Assembly (NCBI GenBank): GCA_011773985.1
Contig: WVWN01000013.1
Coordinates: 1 to 44,835 of the forward strand
DNA length: 44,835 nucleotides
Direction of reading: 5' to 3'
Origin: Candidatus Zixiibacteriota bacterium
Lineage (GTDB): Bacteria > RBG-13-66-14 > B26-G2 > WVWN01
Shown here in pieces: positions 22,768-32,080 of this stretch (within the stretch, counting starts at the first letter, position 1; each line of letters opens with the position of its first letter). The position numbers and the translations under genes are program-made. The notes beneath the pieces are model-generated. The model saw nothing but the letters and a program-made list of their open reading frames with translations. It was not told the origin of the DNA and did not search any database.

Positions 22768-24125
22768 CGTCCTCCTATCCGAACGTTCTTGATCAGCATG
22801 TGGGGGCCGCCCGTCGAGACGGGGAGCGGCGCCTGGCCCCATTTGCCGCACCCGCCGACGCCCTCTTCAGGTATAGAGAAGTCGTTCGCGACGGCGACTA
22901 TATTCTCCAACGTCCGGAAGAGATTGCCCTGGAGCTTGAGGTCGCGGAGGTGTTTGGTAAGTTTGCCGTTCTCTATCAAGTAACCGTCTTCAGCGGTGAA
23001 GCTGAAGGTCTCGCCGCCCGTGCCGCCTTTCGCCCCTCGGGCATATATCCCCTTGGCTACGGAAGCCAGCATCTCGTCGAAGCTTATCTGGCCCGGCTCG
23101 ACGTAGGTGGTGGTCATGCGGACGAGCGGCGGGTGGCGATAGTTCAGCGCGCGGGCGTTCCCCGTGGGTTCGACGCCCATCCGGGTCGCGGTCTCGCGGT
23201 CGTGAAGCAGGCCCGTCAGTACGCCCTCGCGGAGTAGGTATTTTTTGCGGCCTCGTAGGCCTTCGTCGTCGTAAGGTACGAATCCGTTGTGGCCCTCGTA
23301 CGTCGCGTCGTCGACGATCGAGATTATATCCGAACCGAAGCGGCGGCCTACCGTCATTATCTCGCGCAGTTTCTCGTCCTGGGCTATGTCGTCGGCTTCG
23401 GCCGTATGGCCGAACGCCTCGTGGGCGAAGATGCCGGTTAGCAACGGATCGGTGATAACGTCGTAAGTGCCGCCGGCGACGGGTTCCGCGTCCAAGAGCG
23501 CCGCGGCGCGAGCGGCCAGCTCCTCCACCTCGCCCTCGCGCCCCGGGACGTGGTCGAAGCCGGCTACGCCGCCGATATTTTGCACGGCCATTTGGACCAC
23601 GCCGCCCTCGCTCGCTATGGGCCTGAGCGAGAGCGCGACGCGCGGCGTCTTGACCGAGACCGCCGCCCCCTCGGTGTTTACGAAGAGCCGGTAATCGTAG
23701 AAGTCGGCGTAGCGGGTGTCGGTGCCGGGGACGCGGTCTTGGCTCAGTAGGATGTCGTTGTATTTGCTTACGACGGCGACCTTCTCGTCGAGGTCGACCT
23801 CGTGCGCCGGCCGCGATACGTCTATTTCGACGTCGCCGACGTTCACCTCCGCCGGCGCGAACCCCTCGAAATTCCCGGACCTGAGCTTGGCCGCGCCTAT
23901 GGCCTTCGCGAGGTATTCCGCGGCGGCGTCCAGGTCCTCAAACGACGCCGTGCCGAATTGCCCGTTTACCAACGCCCTCACGAAACCGCCCCGCGCCGTG
24001 TGCGTGGCTACGTCTTTAAGGCCGTCGCCGTCGAAGACGAGCGAGGTGGACGCCGATTCCTGGAAGCGTAACTCAGCGTAATCGCACGGCGCATTCGCCA
24101 AAATATTTCGGAGGTAAGTTTTCAT
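22764..24125 (-). CDS. tldD: TldD metalloprotease subunit
   Basis: A 453-residue protein carrying the zinc motif H235-E-A-F-G-H240 within GIFAHEAFGHTAEADDI, the hallmark of TldD. N-terminal FDGDGLKDVATHTARGGFVRALVNGQFGTAS and C-terminal GGTGGETFSFTAEDGYLIENGKLT blocks follow the family, and length is normal. It forms the active subunit with TldE encoded directly downstream with overlapping stop and start codons. It is 6 bases past the TPR lipoprotein gene. Confidence 0.94.
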   Translation of the reverse strand: MKTYLRNILANAPCDYAELRFQESASTSLVFDGDGLKDVATHTARGGFVRALVNGQFGTASFEDLDAAAEYLAKAIGAAKLRSGNFEGFAPAEVNVGDVEIDVSRPAHEVDLDEKVAVVSKYNDILLSQDRVPGTDTRYADFYDYRLFVNTEGAAVSVKTPRVALSLRPIASEGGVVQMAVQNIGGVAGFDHVPGREGEVEELAARAAALLDAEPVAGGTYDVITDPLLTGIFAHEAFGHTAEADDIAQDEKLREIMTVGRRFGSDIISIVDDATYEGHNGFVPYDDEGLRGRKKYLLREGVLTGLLHDRETATRMGVEPTGNARALNYRHPPLVRMTTTYVEPGQISFDEMLASVAKGIYARGAKGGTGGETFSFTAEDGYLIENGKLTKHLRDLKLQGNLFRTLENIVAVANDFSIPEEGVGGCGKWGQAPLPVSTGGPHMLIKNVRIGGR

Positions 24126-24131
24126 ACGCCG

Positions 24132-24512
24132 TCAACGCTCCTCGTCGGCCGTGGCCTCTTCCTCTTCGGCGGGCTCGTATTCCCAGCGGTGGGCCGTTTT
24201 AAACTCTTGGAAATTCCGCCGGTAAGCGTAGTTACCCGGGTCGAGTTTAACGGCTTTTTGGTATTCGTCGTGGGCCTCCTCGAGTTTTCCCTGCGCCTCC
24301 AACGCGACGGCGAGGTTGTTGTGGAGGCGGGCGTCGTTTGGGTCTTCGGCCAGCGCCTGGCGGAGGCGGTACTCCGCTTCGCGCCAAAGCCCCGCCTCCT
24401 GCGCTTTTATCGCGAAGCGGTTGTAATCCCGCGCGGTTACCGAGCCCGGCGGCGTACAGCCCCCAGCCGCGAGTAAACACCAAGCAATAAAGGCCAACCC
24501 GATCGGCCTCAT
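24132..24512 (-). CDS. Small TPR lipoprotein
   Basis: A 126-residue protein. ATG 24512 is preferred over the longer frame because it begins a lipoprotein signal (MRPIGLAFIA..., AGGC with the lipidated Cys at 19); the upstream part has no signal and overlaps amrS. Residues 30-95 hold two TPR units (ARDYNRFAIKAQEAGLWREAEYRLRQAL; ARLHNNLAVALEAQGKLEEAHDEYQKAV). The C-terminus is acidic. TPRs bind other proteins; the partner is unknown. It has no clear ribosome site and may rely on coupling. Confidence 0.75.
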   Translation of the reverse strand: MRPIGLAFIAWCLLAAGGCTPPGSVTARDYNRFAIKAQEAGLWREAEYRLRQALAEDPNDARLHNNLAVALEAQGKLEEAHDEYQKAVKLDPGNYAYRRNFQEFKTAHRWEYEPAEEEEATADEER

Positions 24513-24544
24513 AATATGCGAACCCAAACCCGAGTTTTGCGCAA

Positions 24545-25549
24545 CTATAATATTATTTCGCTCGCCCGGCCGCAATTATTACATTTGCCGTCTTCCAGGC
24601 CGATGACCACGCCCCGGTAGCCGGTCCTCTCTACGAGTAGGTTACCACATTGCGGACAGCGCGTGTCCGTCCCGCCGATGCCGGCGACGTTGCCCAGGTA
24701 TACGTAGTAGAGGTCGCGGTCGGCGATCTCTTTGGCACGTAGCAAGTGGTGGGTCGGCGTGGGGGGCGCGTCCATTTTGTGGTGGGGAAAGTAGCGCGAA
24801 AAGTGGACCGGCGTATCCCGCCCCAAGTTCTCGACTACCCACGCGACGAGCGCTTCCACGTCCTCTTCCGAATCGCTCAGGCCGGTGACGAGGAGGTTGG
24901 TGATCTCCAGGTGGAGGTGCTCTTTGAAGATGGCGCAGGTACGCAGGACCGGCTCCAAACTCCCGCCGCAGTAATCGCGGTAGAAGTCGTCGGAAAGCGA
25001 TTTGATGTCGACGTTGGCAGCGTCCAGGAGCGTGGCTATCTCGCGGGCGGGCGCCTCCTCGAGGTAGGCGTTGGTTACGGCGACGTTGTAGAGGCCAAGG
25101 TCGCGCGCGGCCCGGGCGGCGTCCCGGACGTACTCGAGCCACACGAGGGGCTCGGTGTAAGTGTAGGCGATGCCGGGCGACCGTTGAGAAACGGCGAGTT
25201 GGGCCAACGCCTCAGCCGAGAGATAATGGGTGGGCGAAGAGTTTTGGGATATCTGGTAATTCTGGCAACCGCGGCAGCGCAGGTTGCAGCCGTTCGGCCC
25301 GGTCGAGAGGATGTCGTCGCCGGGATGGAAATGGTAGATGGGTTTTTTCTCTATGGGGTCAATCGCGGTCGACGCCAACTCGCCGTACGCCGCGGCGTAG
25401 AGCACGCCCGCACGATTTTCGCGCAAATCGCACACGCCGCGCTTCCCCTCGGAGATGACGCAGCGCCGCGGACAGAGCTCGCACTCCACGCGACCGTCGC
25501 TTGCGGCGTGCCAGTAAGAGGCTTCTACGACGCGCTTTTCTTCGTTCAT
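24545..25549 (-). CDS. amrS: AmmeMemoRadiSam-type radical SAM enzyme (AmrS), copy 2
   Basis: A 334-residue paralog of the enzyme at 3553. ATG 25549 overlaps the stop of the upstream gene (ATGA). It has the N-terminal CELCPRRC...C region, the radical SAM motif C88-x3-C92-x2-C95 (followed by QNYQISQ), AYTYTEP, NVDIKSLS, HFSRYFP and two C-terminal zinc-like pairs (CPQCG and CNNCG). The two copies differ across most of their length, clearly less alike than recent duplicates, so they may act on different targets. The context (HEAT-like protein, HslU, TldD/E) is proteolysis and quality control rather than the purine salvage context of copy 1. Confidence 0.9.
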   Translation of the reverse strand: MNEEKRVVEASYWHAASDGRVECELCPRRCVISEGKRGVCDLRENRAGVLYAAAYGELASTAIDPIEKKPIYHFHPGDDILSTGPNGCNLRCRGCQNYQISQNSSPTHYLSAEALAQLAVSQRSPGIAYTYTEPLVWLEYVRDAARAARDLGLYNVAVTNAYLEEAPAREIATLLDAANVDIKSLSDDFYRDYCGGSLEPVLRTCAIFKEHLHLEITNLLVTGLSDSEEDVEALVAWVVENLGRDTPVHFSRYFPHHKMDAPPTPTHHLLRAKEIADRDLYYVYLGNVAGIGGTDTRCPQCGNLLVERTGYRGVVIGLEDGKCNNCGRASEIIL

Positions 25550-26046
25550 CGCTTCAACTCGTCGTAGTAGCGTTGAGCCTCGCTCTTCCACTCCGGGTCG
25601 AACATGTTTTCGAACGCGCGCTCCGCCTCTTTTTTAGCGTACGCCATCTCCTCGTCTGTGTCGCCCGTGGGCCCGGGGCGGGTTATGGCTTTGATTTGGG
25701 AGTAGGTGTTGTAAATCGAGTACCACAGAAGGAATGCGACGAAGTTATGGCCGCGGTTGGCGTAGTAGGGCGCGTACTCCTGGGAGGTCGCGATTTTGGT
25801 GTTAGAGGCGAGGGCGTTGATCGCGTGGCGCCGGACCTCAAGCGCGGGGTCGTCCGTGGCCTCTACCAGCGCCTCGATTTCCTCGCCCGTCAACCCCCGT
25901 TCGATGGCCTTTCCCATAAGCTCCCGGGCGGCGCGCTCCCTTTTTGCTTCGTCTTTGTTGTCGAGGTCTTTGGCCCAATTCTTGGCTTGGGCACACGTCG
26001 CCGCGGTCGCGGCGACCACGAGCGCATATATTATGTATTTCCTCAT
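25546..26046 (-). CDS. Secreted HEAT-like alpha-helical protein
   Basis: A 166-residue protein with a signal peptide (MRKYIIYALVVAATAATCAQA; cleavage near residue 21). Residues about 30-85 look like one or two HEAT-type helix pairs (DEAKRERAARELMGKAIERGLTGEEIEALVEATDDPALEVRRHAINAL). Then a hydrophobic stretch (FVAFLLWYSIYNTY) and an acidic helix at the end. It is presumably periplasmic and protein-binding. I recognise no named family. It precedes amrS copy 2 with an ATGA overlap and lies 47 bases past hslU. Confidence 0.7.
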   Translation of the reverse strand: MRKYIIYALVVAATAATCAQAKNWAKDLDNKDEAKRERAARELMGKAIERGLTGEEIEALVEATDDPALEVRRHAINALASNTKIATSQEYAPYYANRGHNFVAFLLWYSIYNTYSQIKAITRPGPTGDTDEEMAYAKKEAERAFENMFDPEWKSEAQRYYDELKR

Positions 26047-26093
26047 ATCTAAACCCCTTTGAATTATCGCCGATGGCGGTTTACTCGCAAAGT

Positions 26094-27551
26094 TTATAGG
26101 ATATATCTTGCCAGGTCCTCGTCGCCGGCGAGGGCCGCCAGCTTCTCCTCCACGTACTTCTCGTCGATCGTTAGCCGGGCGACCTTTTTGTCGGGTGCCT
26201 CGAATGAGAGTTCCTCTAACAAGGTCTCCATGACGGTGTGGAGCCTGCGCGCGCCGATATTTTCCAACTTCTCGTTAAGCGCTTGCGATATTTCGGCTAT
26301 CTTCCGTACTGCCTCATCTTTGAAGTGGAGGTCGACGCCCTCGGTGGACAGTAGCGCGCGATATTGTTTTACGAGGGCGGTCTTTGGCTGGGTGAGAATT
26401 TTGTAGAAGTCTTCCGCGGTCAGGCTCTTGAGCTCGACGCGGATGGGGAACCGGCCCTGGAGTTCCGGAACCAGGTCCGACGGCCTCGCGACGTGGAAGG
26501 CCCCCGCGGCGATGAAGAGAATGTGGTCGGTACGCACCATGCCGTATTTGGTGTTAACGGAGCATCCCTCGACGATGGGGAGGAGGTCCCGTTGGACACC
26601 CTCGCGCGAGACATCCGGGCCCGCGGTCGTCTTCGGCCCTACGATCTTATCCAGTTCGTCGACGAAGACGATGCCCGATTGTTCCATACGCTCGAGGCCG
26701 CTATTGACGGCCTTGTCCATATCGACGAGCTTGGCTGCCTCTTCTTCGGTCAGGATTCCCAACGCCTCGGCCGCGGTCACCTTGCGCGTGGCCGTCTTTT
26801 TGGGCAGGAACTGGTTGAATATTTCGCCCAGGTTCATGTCCATTTCCTCGAAGCCTTGGCCGGTGAAAACCTCGACGGTGGGCGAGATTTTCGCTTCGAC
26901 CTCGATCTCGACGAGCCGGCCGTCCAGCTCGCCGTTGCGTAATTTTTGCCGCAAGACCTCGCGCGCGCGTTCGTATTTCCGCCGCTCCGCCTCTTTTTTC
27001 TGCCCGAGCGTGGCCGAGGGGCCTACCGGGATCGGGGCCCCGTCGGCCCTCGGCGCTAACCGGTGCCTGCCGGTCGGCTCTACCTTTTCCGCGGAAGGGG
27101 GCGGTAGTAGGATGTCGAGAAGCCGTTCCTGGGACAGTTCGGCGGCCCGCTCCTCCACTTCGGCCATCAGCTCTTCGCGTACCGCGGCGACGGCGACGTC
27201 CGCCAGGTCGCGGACGATGCCGTCTACGTCCCGGCCTACGTAGCCTACCTCCGTGAACTTCGACGCCTCCACTTTGACGAAGGGCGCGTTGGCGAGGCGC
27301 GCTAAGCGGCGGGCGATTTCGGTCTTACCCACCCCCGTGGGGCCTATCATAATTATGTTTTTCGGCGCGATCTCCTCGGCGATCTCGGGCGACAGCTGGC
27401 GCCGGCGCCAACGGTTGCGGAGGGCTATCGCGACCGCCTTCTTGGCGGCATCCTGCCCCACGACGTATTTGTCCAATTCTTCGACAATCTGCCGTGGCGT
27501 CAGTTCCTTCGTTTTGTTCTCGACCGGCGTCACGTCTTTTTCATAAAACAA
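26094..27551 (-). CDS. hslU: HslU ATPase of the HslUV protease
   Basis: A 485-residue AAA+ unfoldase. Walker A GPTGVGKT is at 70-77 and [11 protein letters not shown] holds Walker B; the I-domain insertion lies between, rich in charged residues, and the GYVGRDV pore motif is present just after Walker A. The C-terminal tail EDLARYIL is the one that docks into HslV. The start is TTG 27551, with a weak GGTAGG site, inside the last 11 bases of the barrel gene; GTG 27533 is the alternative. HslV, the peptidase it needs, is not adjacent, whereas in many bacteria the two are side by side. Confidence 0.93.
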   Translation of the reverse strand: MFYEKDVTPVENKTKELTPRQIVEELDKYVVGQDAAKKAVAIALRNRWRRRQLSPEIAEEIAPKNIIMIGPTGVGKTEIARRLARLANAPFVKVEASKFTEVGYVGRDVDGIVRDLADVAVAAVREELMAEVEERAAELSQERLLDILLPPPSAEKVEPTGRHRLAPRADGAPIPVGPSATLGQKKEAERRKYERAREVLRQKLRNGELDGRLVEIEVEAKISPTVEVFTGQGFEEMDMNLGEIFNQFLPKKTATRKVTAAEALGILTEEEAAKLVDMDKAVNSGLERMEQSGIVFVDELDKIVGPKTTAGPDVSREGVQRDLLPIVEGCSVNTKYGMVRTDHILFIAAGAFHVARPSDLVPELQGRFPIRVELKSLTAEDFYKILTQPKTALVKQYRALLSTEGVDLHFKDEAVRKIAEISQALNEKLENIGARRLHTVMETLLEELSFEAPDKKVARLTIDEKYVEEKLAALAGDEDLARYIL

Positions 27552-29151
27552 ATTTTAAACCTACCCGAAAGGACCGCCCCGGGGCCAAGATGCCCCCCGC
27601 GTCGTAGTACTTTTCGTCGGTGAAGTTCTCGGCCGCGGCGGTGATCGATACGCCGGGGCGGAAGCGAAGAGCCAGGTTCGCGTTGGGGACCCACGCCGCG
27701 GCAAGGGGCGTAGGCGCCCTCGGCGTCGCGTACCGTTCTCCCAGAAACCTCGCCTCGAGCGAGGCCGAATGGCCCGTGCCGAATTTGCACGTTAAACCCG
27801 CAGTTCCCTCGTACGCCGGGAGATACGGAAAGCGCCCCTCGGGCGTATCTCGTAGCCAGGCCCGTTTGTATTCCGCGCCGGCGTAGTGTTCCACCCGGCC
27901 CAACGTCATCCGGTAGGAGAAGTCCGCGCCGCGGATACGTACCCGGCCGGCGTTGAAGTAGGTTACGCCGGCGGCGTACGAGTCCGTAGCGGCGTAGGTT
28001 TGGCGGAACCGTTTCTCGTATGCCGCCGCCGTAACGCGGCCCCGTCGCCGGAAATAATAACTTAGGCCGGAGCGCGCGGCAAAGTGCTCGTCCTCGATGG
28101 GCCGGAAGGCGGTGGGGATTGCGTAATCGTTATGCATATACAATTCGCGGAAGCTCGGGACGCGGAAGCCGGGGCGGTAGTTTACGAAATAGCCCCAACC
28201 CCGCGTGAGCCGTAACAAGAGACGCCCCCGCGGGTACAAACGGAATAAGGGCGTATCGCCGCGGAAAAGATAAGCGCCGAAGCCCCCCAATAAATACAAC
28301 CGGTCGGCTATCGGGAAATCGTTCTCCAGGCTCGCCCGGCCTGCGAGGAATCCTTGCTCCTCCCCCTCGAATTCGTAATTCTCCTGGCTCAGCGCGAGCG
28401 CGCCGCGTGACAGGTTTTCGCCCAGCCAGAAGAAACCGTAACTCGAGTTCGCGGTGATGATTTGGTCGACGGTACTGCCCTCGAGGTGGTCGCCTTCGGA
28501 GAACGTCGCCGATACCTCGGTGGCGAACTTGGCCTTGCCCCATAGGTTGCTGCGAAAGCCGGCGGAGCCTTGACCGCTCCGGGCCACGTTATCGCCCGCT
28601 TGGCCAACGAGGGCGGCTTTGCCCTCTTGTAGCTTTTCGGTTTTTCCCTCGTAGTCGGCCGCGAAGGCGACGGTCGTGCCCGCCTGGTCCGAAAAGGCGA
28701 CCTCGGCGTCGGCGCGTACGAAGTCGTTGTCGTACAGGCCGTCGCCGCTGGTATAACGGCTATCGCGGAACGACGCCGCGGCGTCCAAAAACTTTATCTC
28801 CCATCCTTGAAATCCTGCGAGTTCTACGCGCCCGGCCGTCCCGGCGCTCGCCCCGACCTCGGTGAAGGAGTGAGAATCGGGGCGTTCGTTTTCGGGAACG
28901 AAGGACAGCGCCCCGCCGCCTTCGGCGCTCGGCGCGGCCCCGGCCTTGAATAGTCGCGGTATATCTTCCGCGAACGCCTCCGTTCGGCCCTCGAGGTAGT
29001 CGGCGAACGACGGCATCGCGAAGCTGCCCGCGCTTTCCTTCCAGGCCAGCCTCAGGTCGGCATCCGCGAAGGAGAACGGCGACGCCGCGGCCCCGGCCGT
29101 AACGCCGCTCGAAGTTAACGCCGCGAGGAATACCGCCCCCAGACGCGTCAC
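27541..29151 (-). CDS. TonB-receptor-type outer-membrane barrel lacking a normal plug
   Basis: A 536-residue protein. GTG 29151 is chosen because it overlaps the stop of the TPR gene (GTGA) and starts a signal peptide ([21 protein letters not shown]). The C-terminal two thirds are alternating barrel strands, ending in [16 protein letters not shown] and RVGLKFVL, a clear TonB-receptor ending. The front lacks the plug signatures (no TonB box, no IRG or VDG motif); only about 100 residues precede the barrel, with an odd [21 protein letters not shown] segment. So it may be an open or differently gated pore. It is translated together with the giant TPR protein. Confidence 0.75.
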   Translation of the reverse strand: MTRLGAVFLAALTSSGVTAGAAASPFSFADADLRLAWKESAGSFAMPSFADYLEGRTEAFAEDIPRLFKAGAAPSAEGGGALSFVPENERPDSHSFTEVGASAGTAGRVELAGFQGWEIKFLDAAASFRDSRYTSGDGLYDNDFVRADAEVAFSDQAGTTVAFAADYEGKTEKLQEGKAALVGQAGDNVARSGQGSAGFRSNLWGKAKFATEVSATFSEGDHLEGSTVDQIITANSSYGFFWLGENLSRGALALSQENYEFEGEEQGFLAGRASLENDFPIADRLYLLGGFGAYLFRGDTPLFRLYPRGRLLLRLTRGWGYFVNYRPGFRVPSFRELYMHNDYAIPTAFRPIEDEHFAARSGLSYYFRRRGRVTAAAYEKRFRQTYAATDSYAAGVTYFNAGRVRIRGADFSYRMTLGRVEHYAGAEYKRAWLRDTPEGRFPYLPAYEGTAGLTCKFGTGHSASLEARFLGERYATPRAPTPLAAAWVPNANLALRFRPGVSITAAAENFTDEKYYDAGGILAPGRSFRVGLKFVL

Positions 29152-31682
29152 CGCTTCAATTCCCTTGCCGCTTTGCGTGCCCATTCCGGGAAATCACGGT
29201 AGTTGGTTAATACTTTAGTGAAGTATTTTCGGCTCGAGCTATCGTTGCCCAGATCGCGTTCGCAAACGCCCAAGTAGTAATAGGCCTGAGCGGCGATGGC
29301 GCGGTTTCCGGCCGAGGCGGCCGCCGAGAAGTGCTTCACCGCCTCGCCCTCCGTACCTAAATCCAGAAAGTTCAAGCCCATACAAAACTCCGCGCGCGCG
29401 GTATGTTCGCCCCCGGGCCATTCCCCCACCAGGTTCGCCAAAGCGGTATTGGACTCTTTATGTAATTTGGCCGTGCGAAGGTTTTCGCCGATTTTGAATT
29501 GCGCTTTGGCCGTCTCCGCCTTCTTGCCGAAACGGCCCACGATTTTTCCGTACGTATCGATGGCGGCGCTCATATTGCCCGCGCGCTCGTATATATCCGC
29601 GGCCTTGAAAAGGGACGACAGCGCCACGTCGTCGTCCGGGGTAGCCGCGGCTAGGGCGAGGTATTGGGTAATCGCCTTCGACGCATCACCCCGCGCGAGG
29701 TAAACCTCCGCGAGCTTGGTTTGCGCGTCGGCTATCGTCTCGTCGTCGGCTTTGACCTCTGTGACCGCGGCGAGGTACTTCTCAGCTTGGTCGTAATCGC
29801 GGCGGTGATAATAGTATTCCCCCAGCAAGATCAAAAGCTCGCCGTTGAGCCGGCTCTGGGGGTACATCGCGATATAAGATTTCGCGAGTTCGATCTGCGA
29901 GGCGTATTTACCCTGTTTGAAATTACTGAGCTCGATCTCGTAACGGGCTTCGTCGGCCCGGGGGGATTGGGGATACTTTTCAACGAGCTCGGCGTATTTC
30001 TCTTTGGCTCGTCCGTATTGGCCTTCGTTGAGATAACTTTCGCCCAACAAAAAAAGCGCGTCGTCGGCGACGCTCGTGGCCGGGTAGCGCCGCAACAGCG
30101 CGGTCAACGTTTCCGCGGCGCCGGCGAAGTCGTGGTTCGTGAACCTCGCCCGGGCGAGGTTGAACAAGCCGCGGGGCGCGTACGGGCTTGCGGGGAATTT
30201 CTTTACGAGGTCCCAGAAGGCACCGGCTGCGGCCTCGTAGTTTTTTTCCTCGAGTAAGCTTACGGCGTAGAGGTAGGCGGCGTCGTCCGCCAACGTGCGG
30301 CCGGGGTAACGCGCCGTGAGGGACGCGAGCGCCTCCCGCGCGGCCGAATTTTTACCCGCGGCAAGCTGCAGCTTACCCGACCTGAAAAGGGCGTTGTCCG
30401 CCAGTTCGTGTTCGGGGTGCCGGTCCGGAAATAAGGCCAGCGCCTCGCGGGCCGCTGCGTTATTCCCCTCGCGCGCGGCTGCGTCCGCGGCCCAGTATTC
30501 GGCGAAGGCGGCCAACGGGGCATCGCCCGTATTGAGGGCCAAGGCCTCGAACGTCTGTCGGGCTTCGTCGTAGCGCCCGGAGACGAAGTAGCACCACCCG
30601 AGCCAGTAGTTCGCCTGGTCCGCGAGCGCTCCGCCGCCTTGCGCGAGCTCGAGGAAGAGGGCCGCGGCGTCGTCGACTTCGCCGTCTTCGAGCAATAGCC
30701 GGCCGGCCCATAGCGTAGCCGGCGGGGTGTATTTTCCCTCGGGGTAGGATTCGACGAGTTTTAAAAACGCTTCGCGCGCGCCGCCTCGGTCGCCGCTTTC
30801 CAGCAGCGCCAGCCCCAGCACGTACCGGGCCTCCGCCGCCGTCGCGGGCTCGAGCCGGGCACCCCAATCTACCGCTAACATATCCCGCAAGGCCTCGGCT
30901 CCCCGCGCCGGGTCGCCTACCGCGACGTAACTGACGCCCCGTAAGAGGTTCGGCCGAGGCCGCGCTTCGCCGTTCTCCGCGCACGCCCTGTCGAAAACGG
31001 CCCTCGCGTCTTCCGCGTCGCCCACCGCGAGGAGGCTCCGCCCGTAGGTGGCGTCGACGGCCGCGACGTCGACGTTCTCCGATAACCTCGCGGCCTCGAA
31101 ATGGTTCGCGCTATTTTCGAGGTCCCCGCTCGAGAAATATAACAACGCCAGGCGGTAGTGGAGCGCCCCCGCGGCGTCCTGGTCGGGGAATTTGCGGAGC
31201 GATTCTTCGTAGCTTTCTTTGGCTTCGGCCGCTTTGCCGACGACGAAGTACGTCTCGCCCAATTTTAAATAAGCCTGGACGAAATCGCCGGGGTCCGTCG
31301 CCGCGGCCAGCGCGCGTTTATACGTCTCTATCGCCTTGTCGTAAGACCCAAGGGCCGTGTAGCATTCGCTTTTGTTAACGAGCGCAGGGGCGACGAGGGG
31401 GGAGGTGGGGTAGTTGTTTACGACCCTTCTGTATTCCGCGATGGCCTCGTTGTAGCTCCCCATCTCCTGCAGCGACCGTCCCAGGTAGAACTGCGCTTCG
31501 TCGGCCCATTCCCCCGCCGGGTTTTGGCTTAGGTAGTCGTCGAAGTCGCGGTACGCGGCTTTATACAGGCCGCGGTCGAACATCTTGCGGCCGAGCGCGA
31601 AGGCGTCGTCTTCGGACGCCGCGGCTTCGGCCCGGGCGCCCCAAGCCGTTGAGGCCAAGGCCGCGGCAAACGTCGCCGTCAT
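29148..31682 (-). CDS. Giant periplasmic TPR protein
   Basis: An 844-residue protein made of about 20 TPR-type repeats from residue 25 to the end, many with the GxxxxAxxxYxxxxxxxP pattern (FYLGRSLQEMGSYNEAIAEYRRVVNNYP). ATG 31682 begins a short Ala-rich signal-like segment, but the only good ribosome site (GGGAGG, 31726-31731) lies 45 bases upstream, and the frame is open to it without ATG, GTG or TTG; an ATC at 31721 stands at the right spacing. The protein would be a long superhelix that binds proteins or polysaccharide machinery. It is coupled to the barrel gene by GTGA. TPR plus barrel pairs are known for exopolysaccharide export (PgaA, AlgK/AlgE), a possible analogy. Confidence 0.85.
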   Translation of the reverse strand: MTATFAAALASTAWGARAEAAASEDDAFALGRKMFDRGLYKAAYRDFDDYLSQNPAGEWADEAQFYLGRSLQEMGSYNEAIAEYRRVVNNYPTSPLVAPALVNKSECYTALGSYDKAIETYKRALAAATDPGDFVQAYLKLGETYFVVGKAAEAKESYEESLRKFPDQDAAGALHYRLALLYFSSGDLENSANHFEAARLSENVDVAAVDATYGRSLLAVGDAEDARAVFDRACAENGEARPRPNLLRGVSYVAVGDPARGAEALRDMLAVDWGARLEPATAAEARYVLGLALLESGDRGGAREAFLKLVESYPEGKYTPPATLWAGRLLLEDGEVDDAAALFLELAQGGGALADQANYWLGWCYFVSGRYDEARQTFEALALNTGDAPLAAFAEYWAADAAAREGNNAAAREALALFPDRHPEHELADNALFRSGKLQLAAGKNSAAREALASLTARYPGRTLADDAAYLYAVSLLEEKNYEAAAGAFWDLVKKFPASPYAPRGLFNLARARFTNHDFAGAAETLTALLRRYPATSVADDALFLLGESYLNEGQYGRAKEKYAELVEKYPQSPRADEARYEIELSNFKQGKYASQIELAKSYIAMYPQSRLNGELLILLGEYYYHRRDYDQAEKYLAAVTEVKADDETIADAQTKLAEVYLARGDASKAITQYLALAAATPDDDVALSSLFKAADIYERAGNMSAAIDTYGKIVGRFGKKAETAKAQFKIGENLRTAKLHKESNTALANLVGEWPGGEHTARAEFCMGLNFLDLGTEGEAVKHFSAAASAGNRAIAAQAYYYLGVCERDLGNDSSSRKYFTKVLTNYRDFPEWARKAARELKR

Positions 31683-31738
31683 TCGAGCGATGATCCCTTT
31701 GGCCGTGCCGCCGTGCGTGATTTTACCTCCCGTCGGCG

Positions 31739-32080
31739 CTAAGGTGAGACTACGTCGTTGTTTTCGTCGAGCTCGAGGCGTCGCGCCGTGGGCGGTTCTT
31801 CCGCGAGGGCGTACGCGAGGATTATCAGCCGATCGCCTACGTCGCCCAGGCGGGCCGCGGCGCCGTAAAGCGTGACCGCTTTCGAGGCGCGCGACATAGG
31901 TATAGTATACGTCTCGAAGCGGTGGCCGTTATTTATGTTAAAAACGTGCACGATTTCGCCGGCCCTAAAGCCCGCGGCGTCCATAAGGTCTTCGTCCAGG
32001 CCCAGGCTGCCCTCGTAGCCGACTTTCGTCGCCGTTACCGTCGCGCGGTGGATTTTCGCTATTAGAAACCGCCTCAGCAT
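31739..32080 (-). CDS. panD: Aspartate 1-decarboxylase
   Basis: A 113-residue proenzyme that makes beta-alanine for coenzyme A synthesis. The self-cleavage site G24-S25 (YEGSLGLD) yields the pyruvoyl group at Ser25. Other marks are KIHRATVT with Lys9, VFNINNGHRFETY, and the Ala/Gly-rich AVTLYGAAARLGDVGDRLIIL. Length is slightly below the usual 120-130. Its start overlaps the panC stop by 7 bases, so pantothenate genes are co-translated. Confidence 0.95.
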   Translation of the reverse strand: MLRRFLIAKIHRATVTATKVGYEGSLGLDEDLMDAAGFRAGEIVHVFNINNGHRFETYTIPMSRASKAVTLYGAAARLGDVGDRLIILAYALAEEPPTARRLELDENNDVVSP

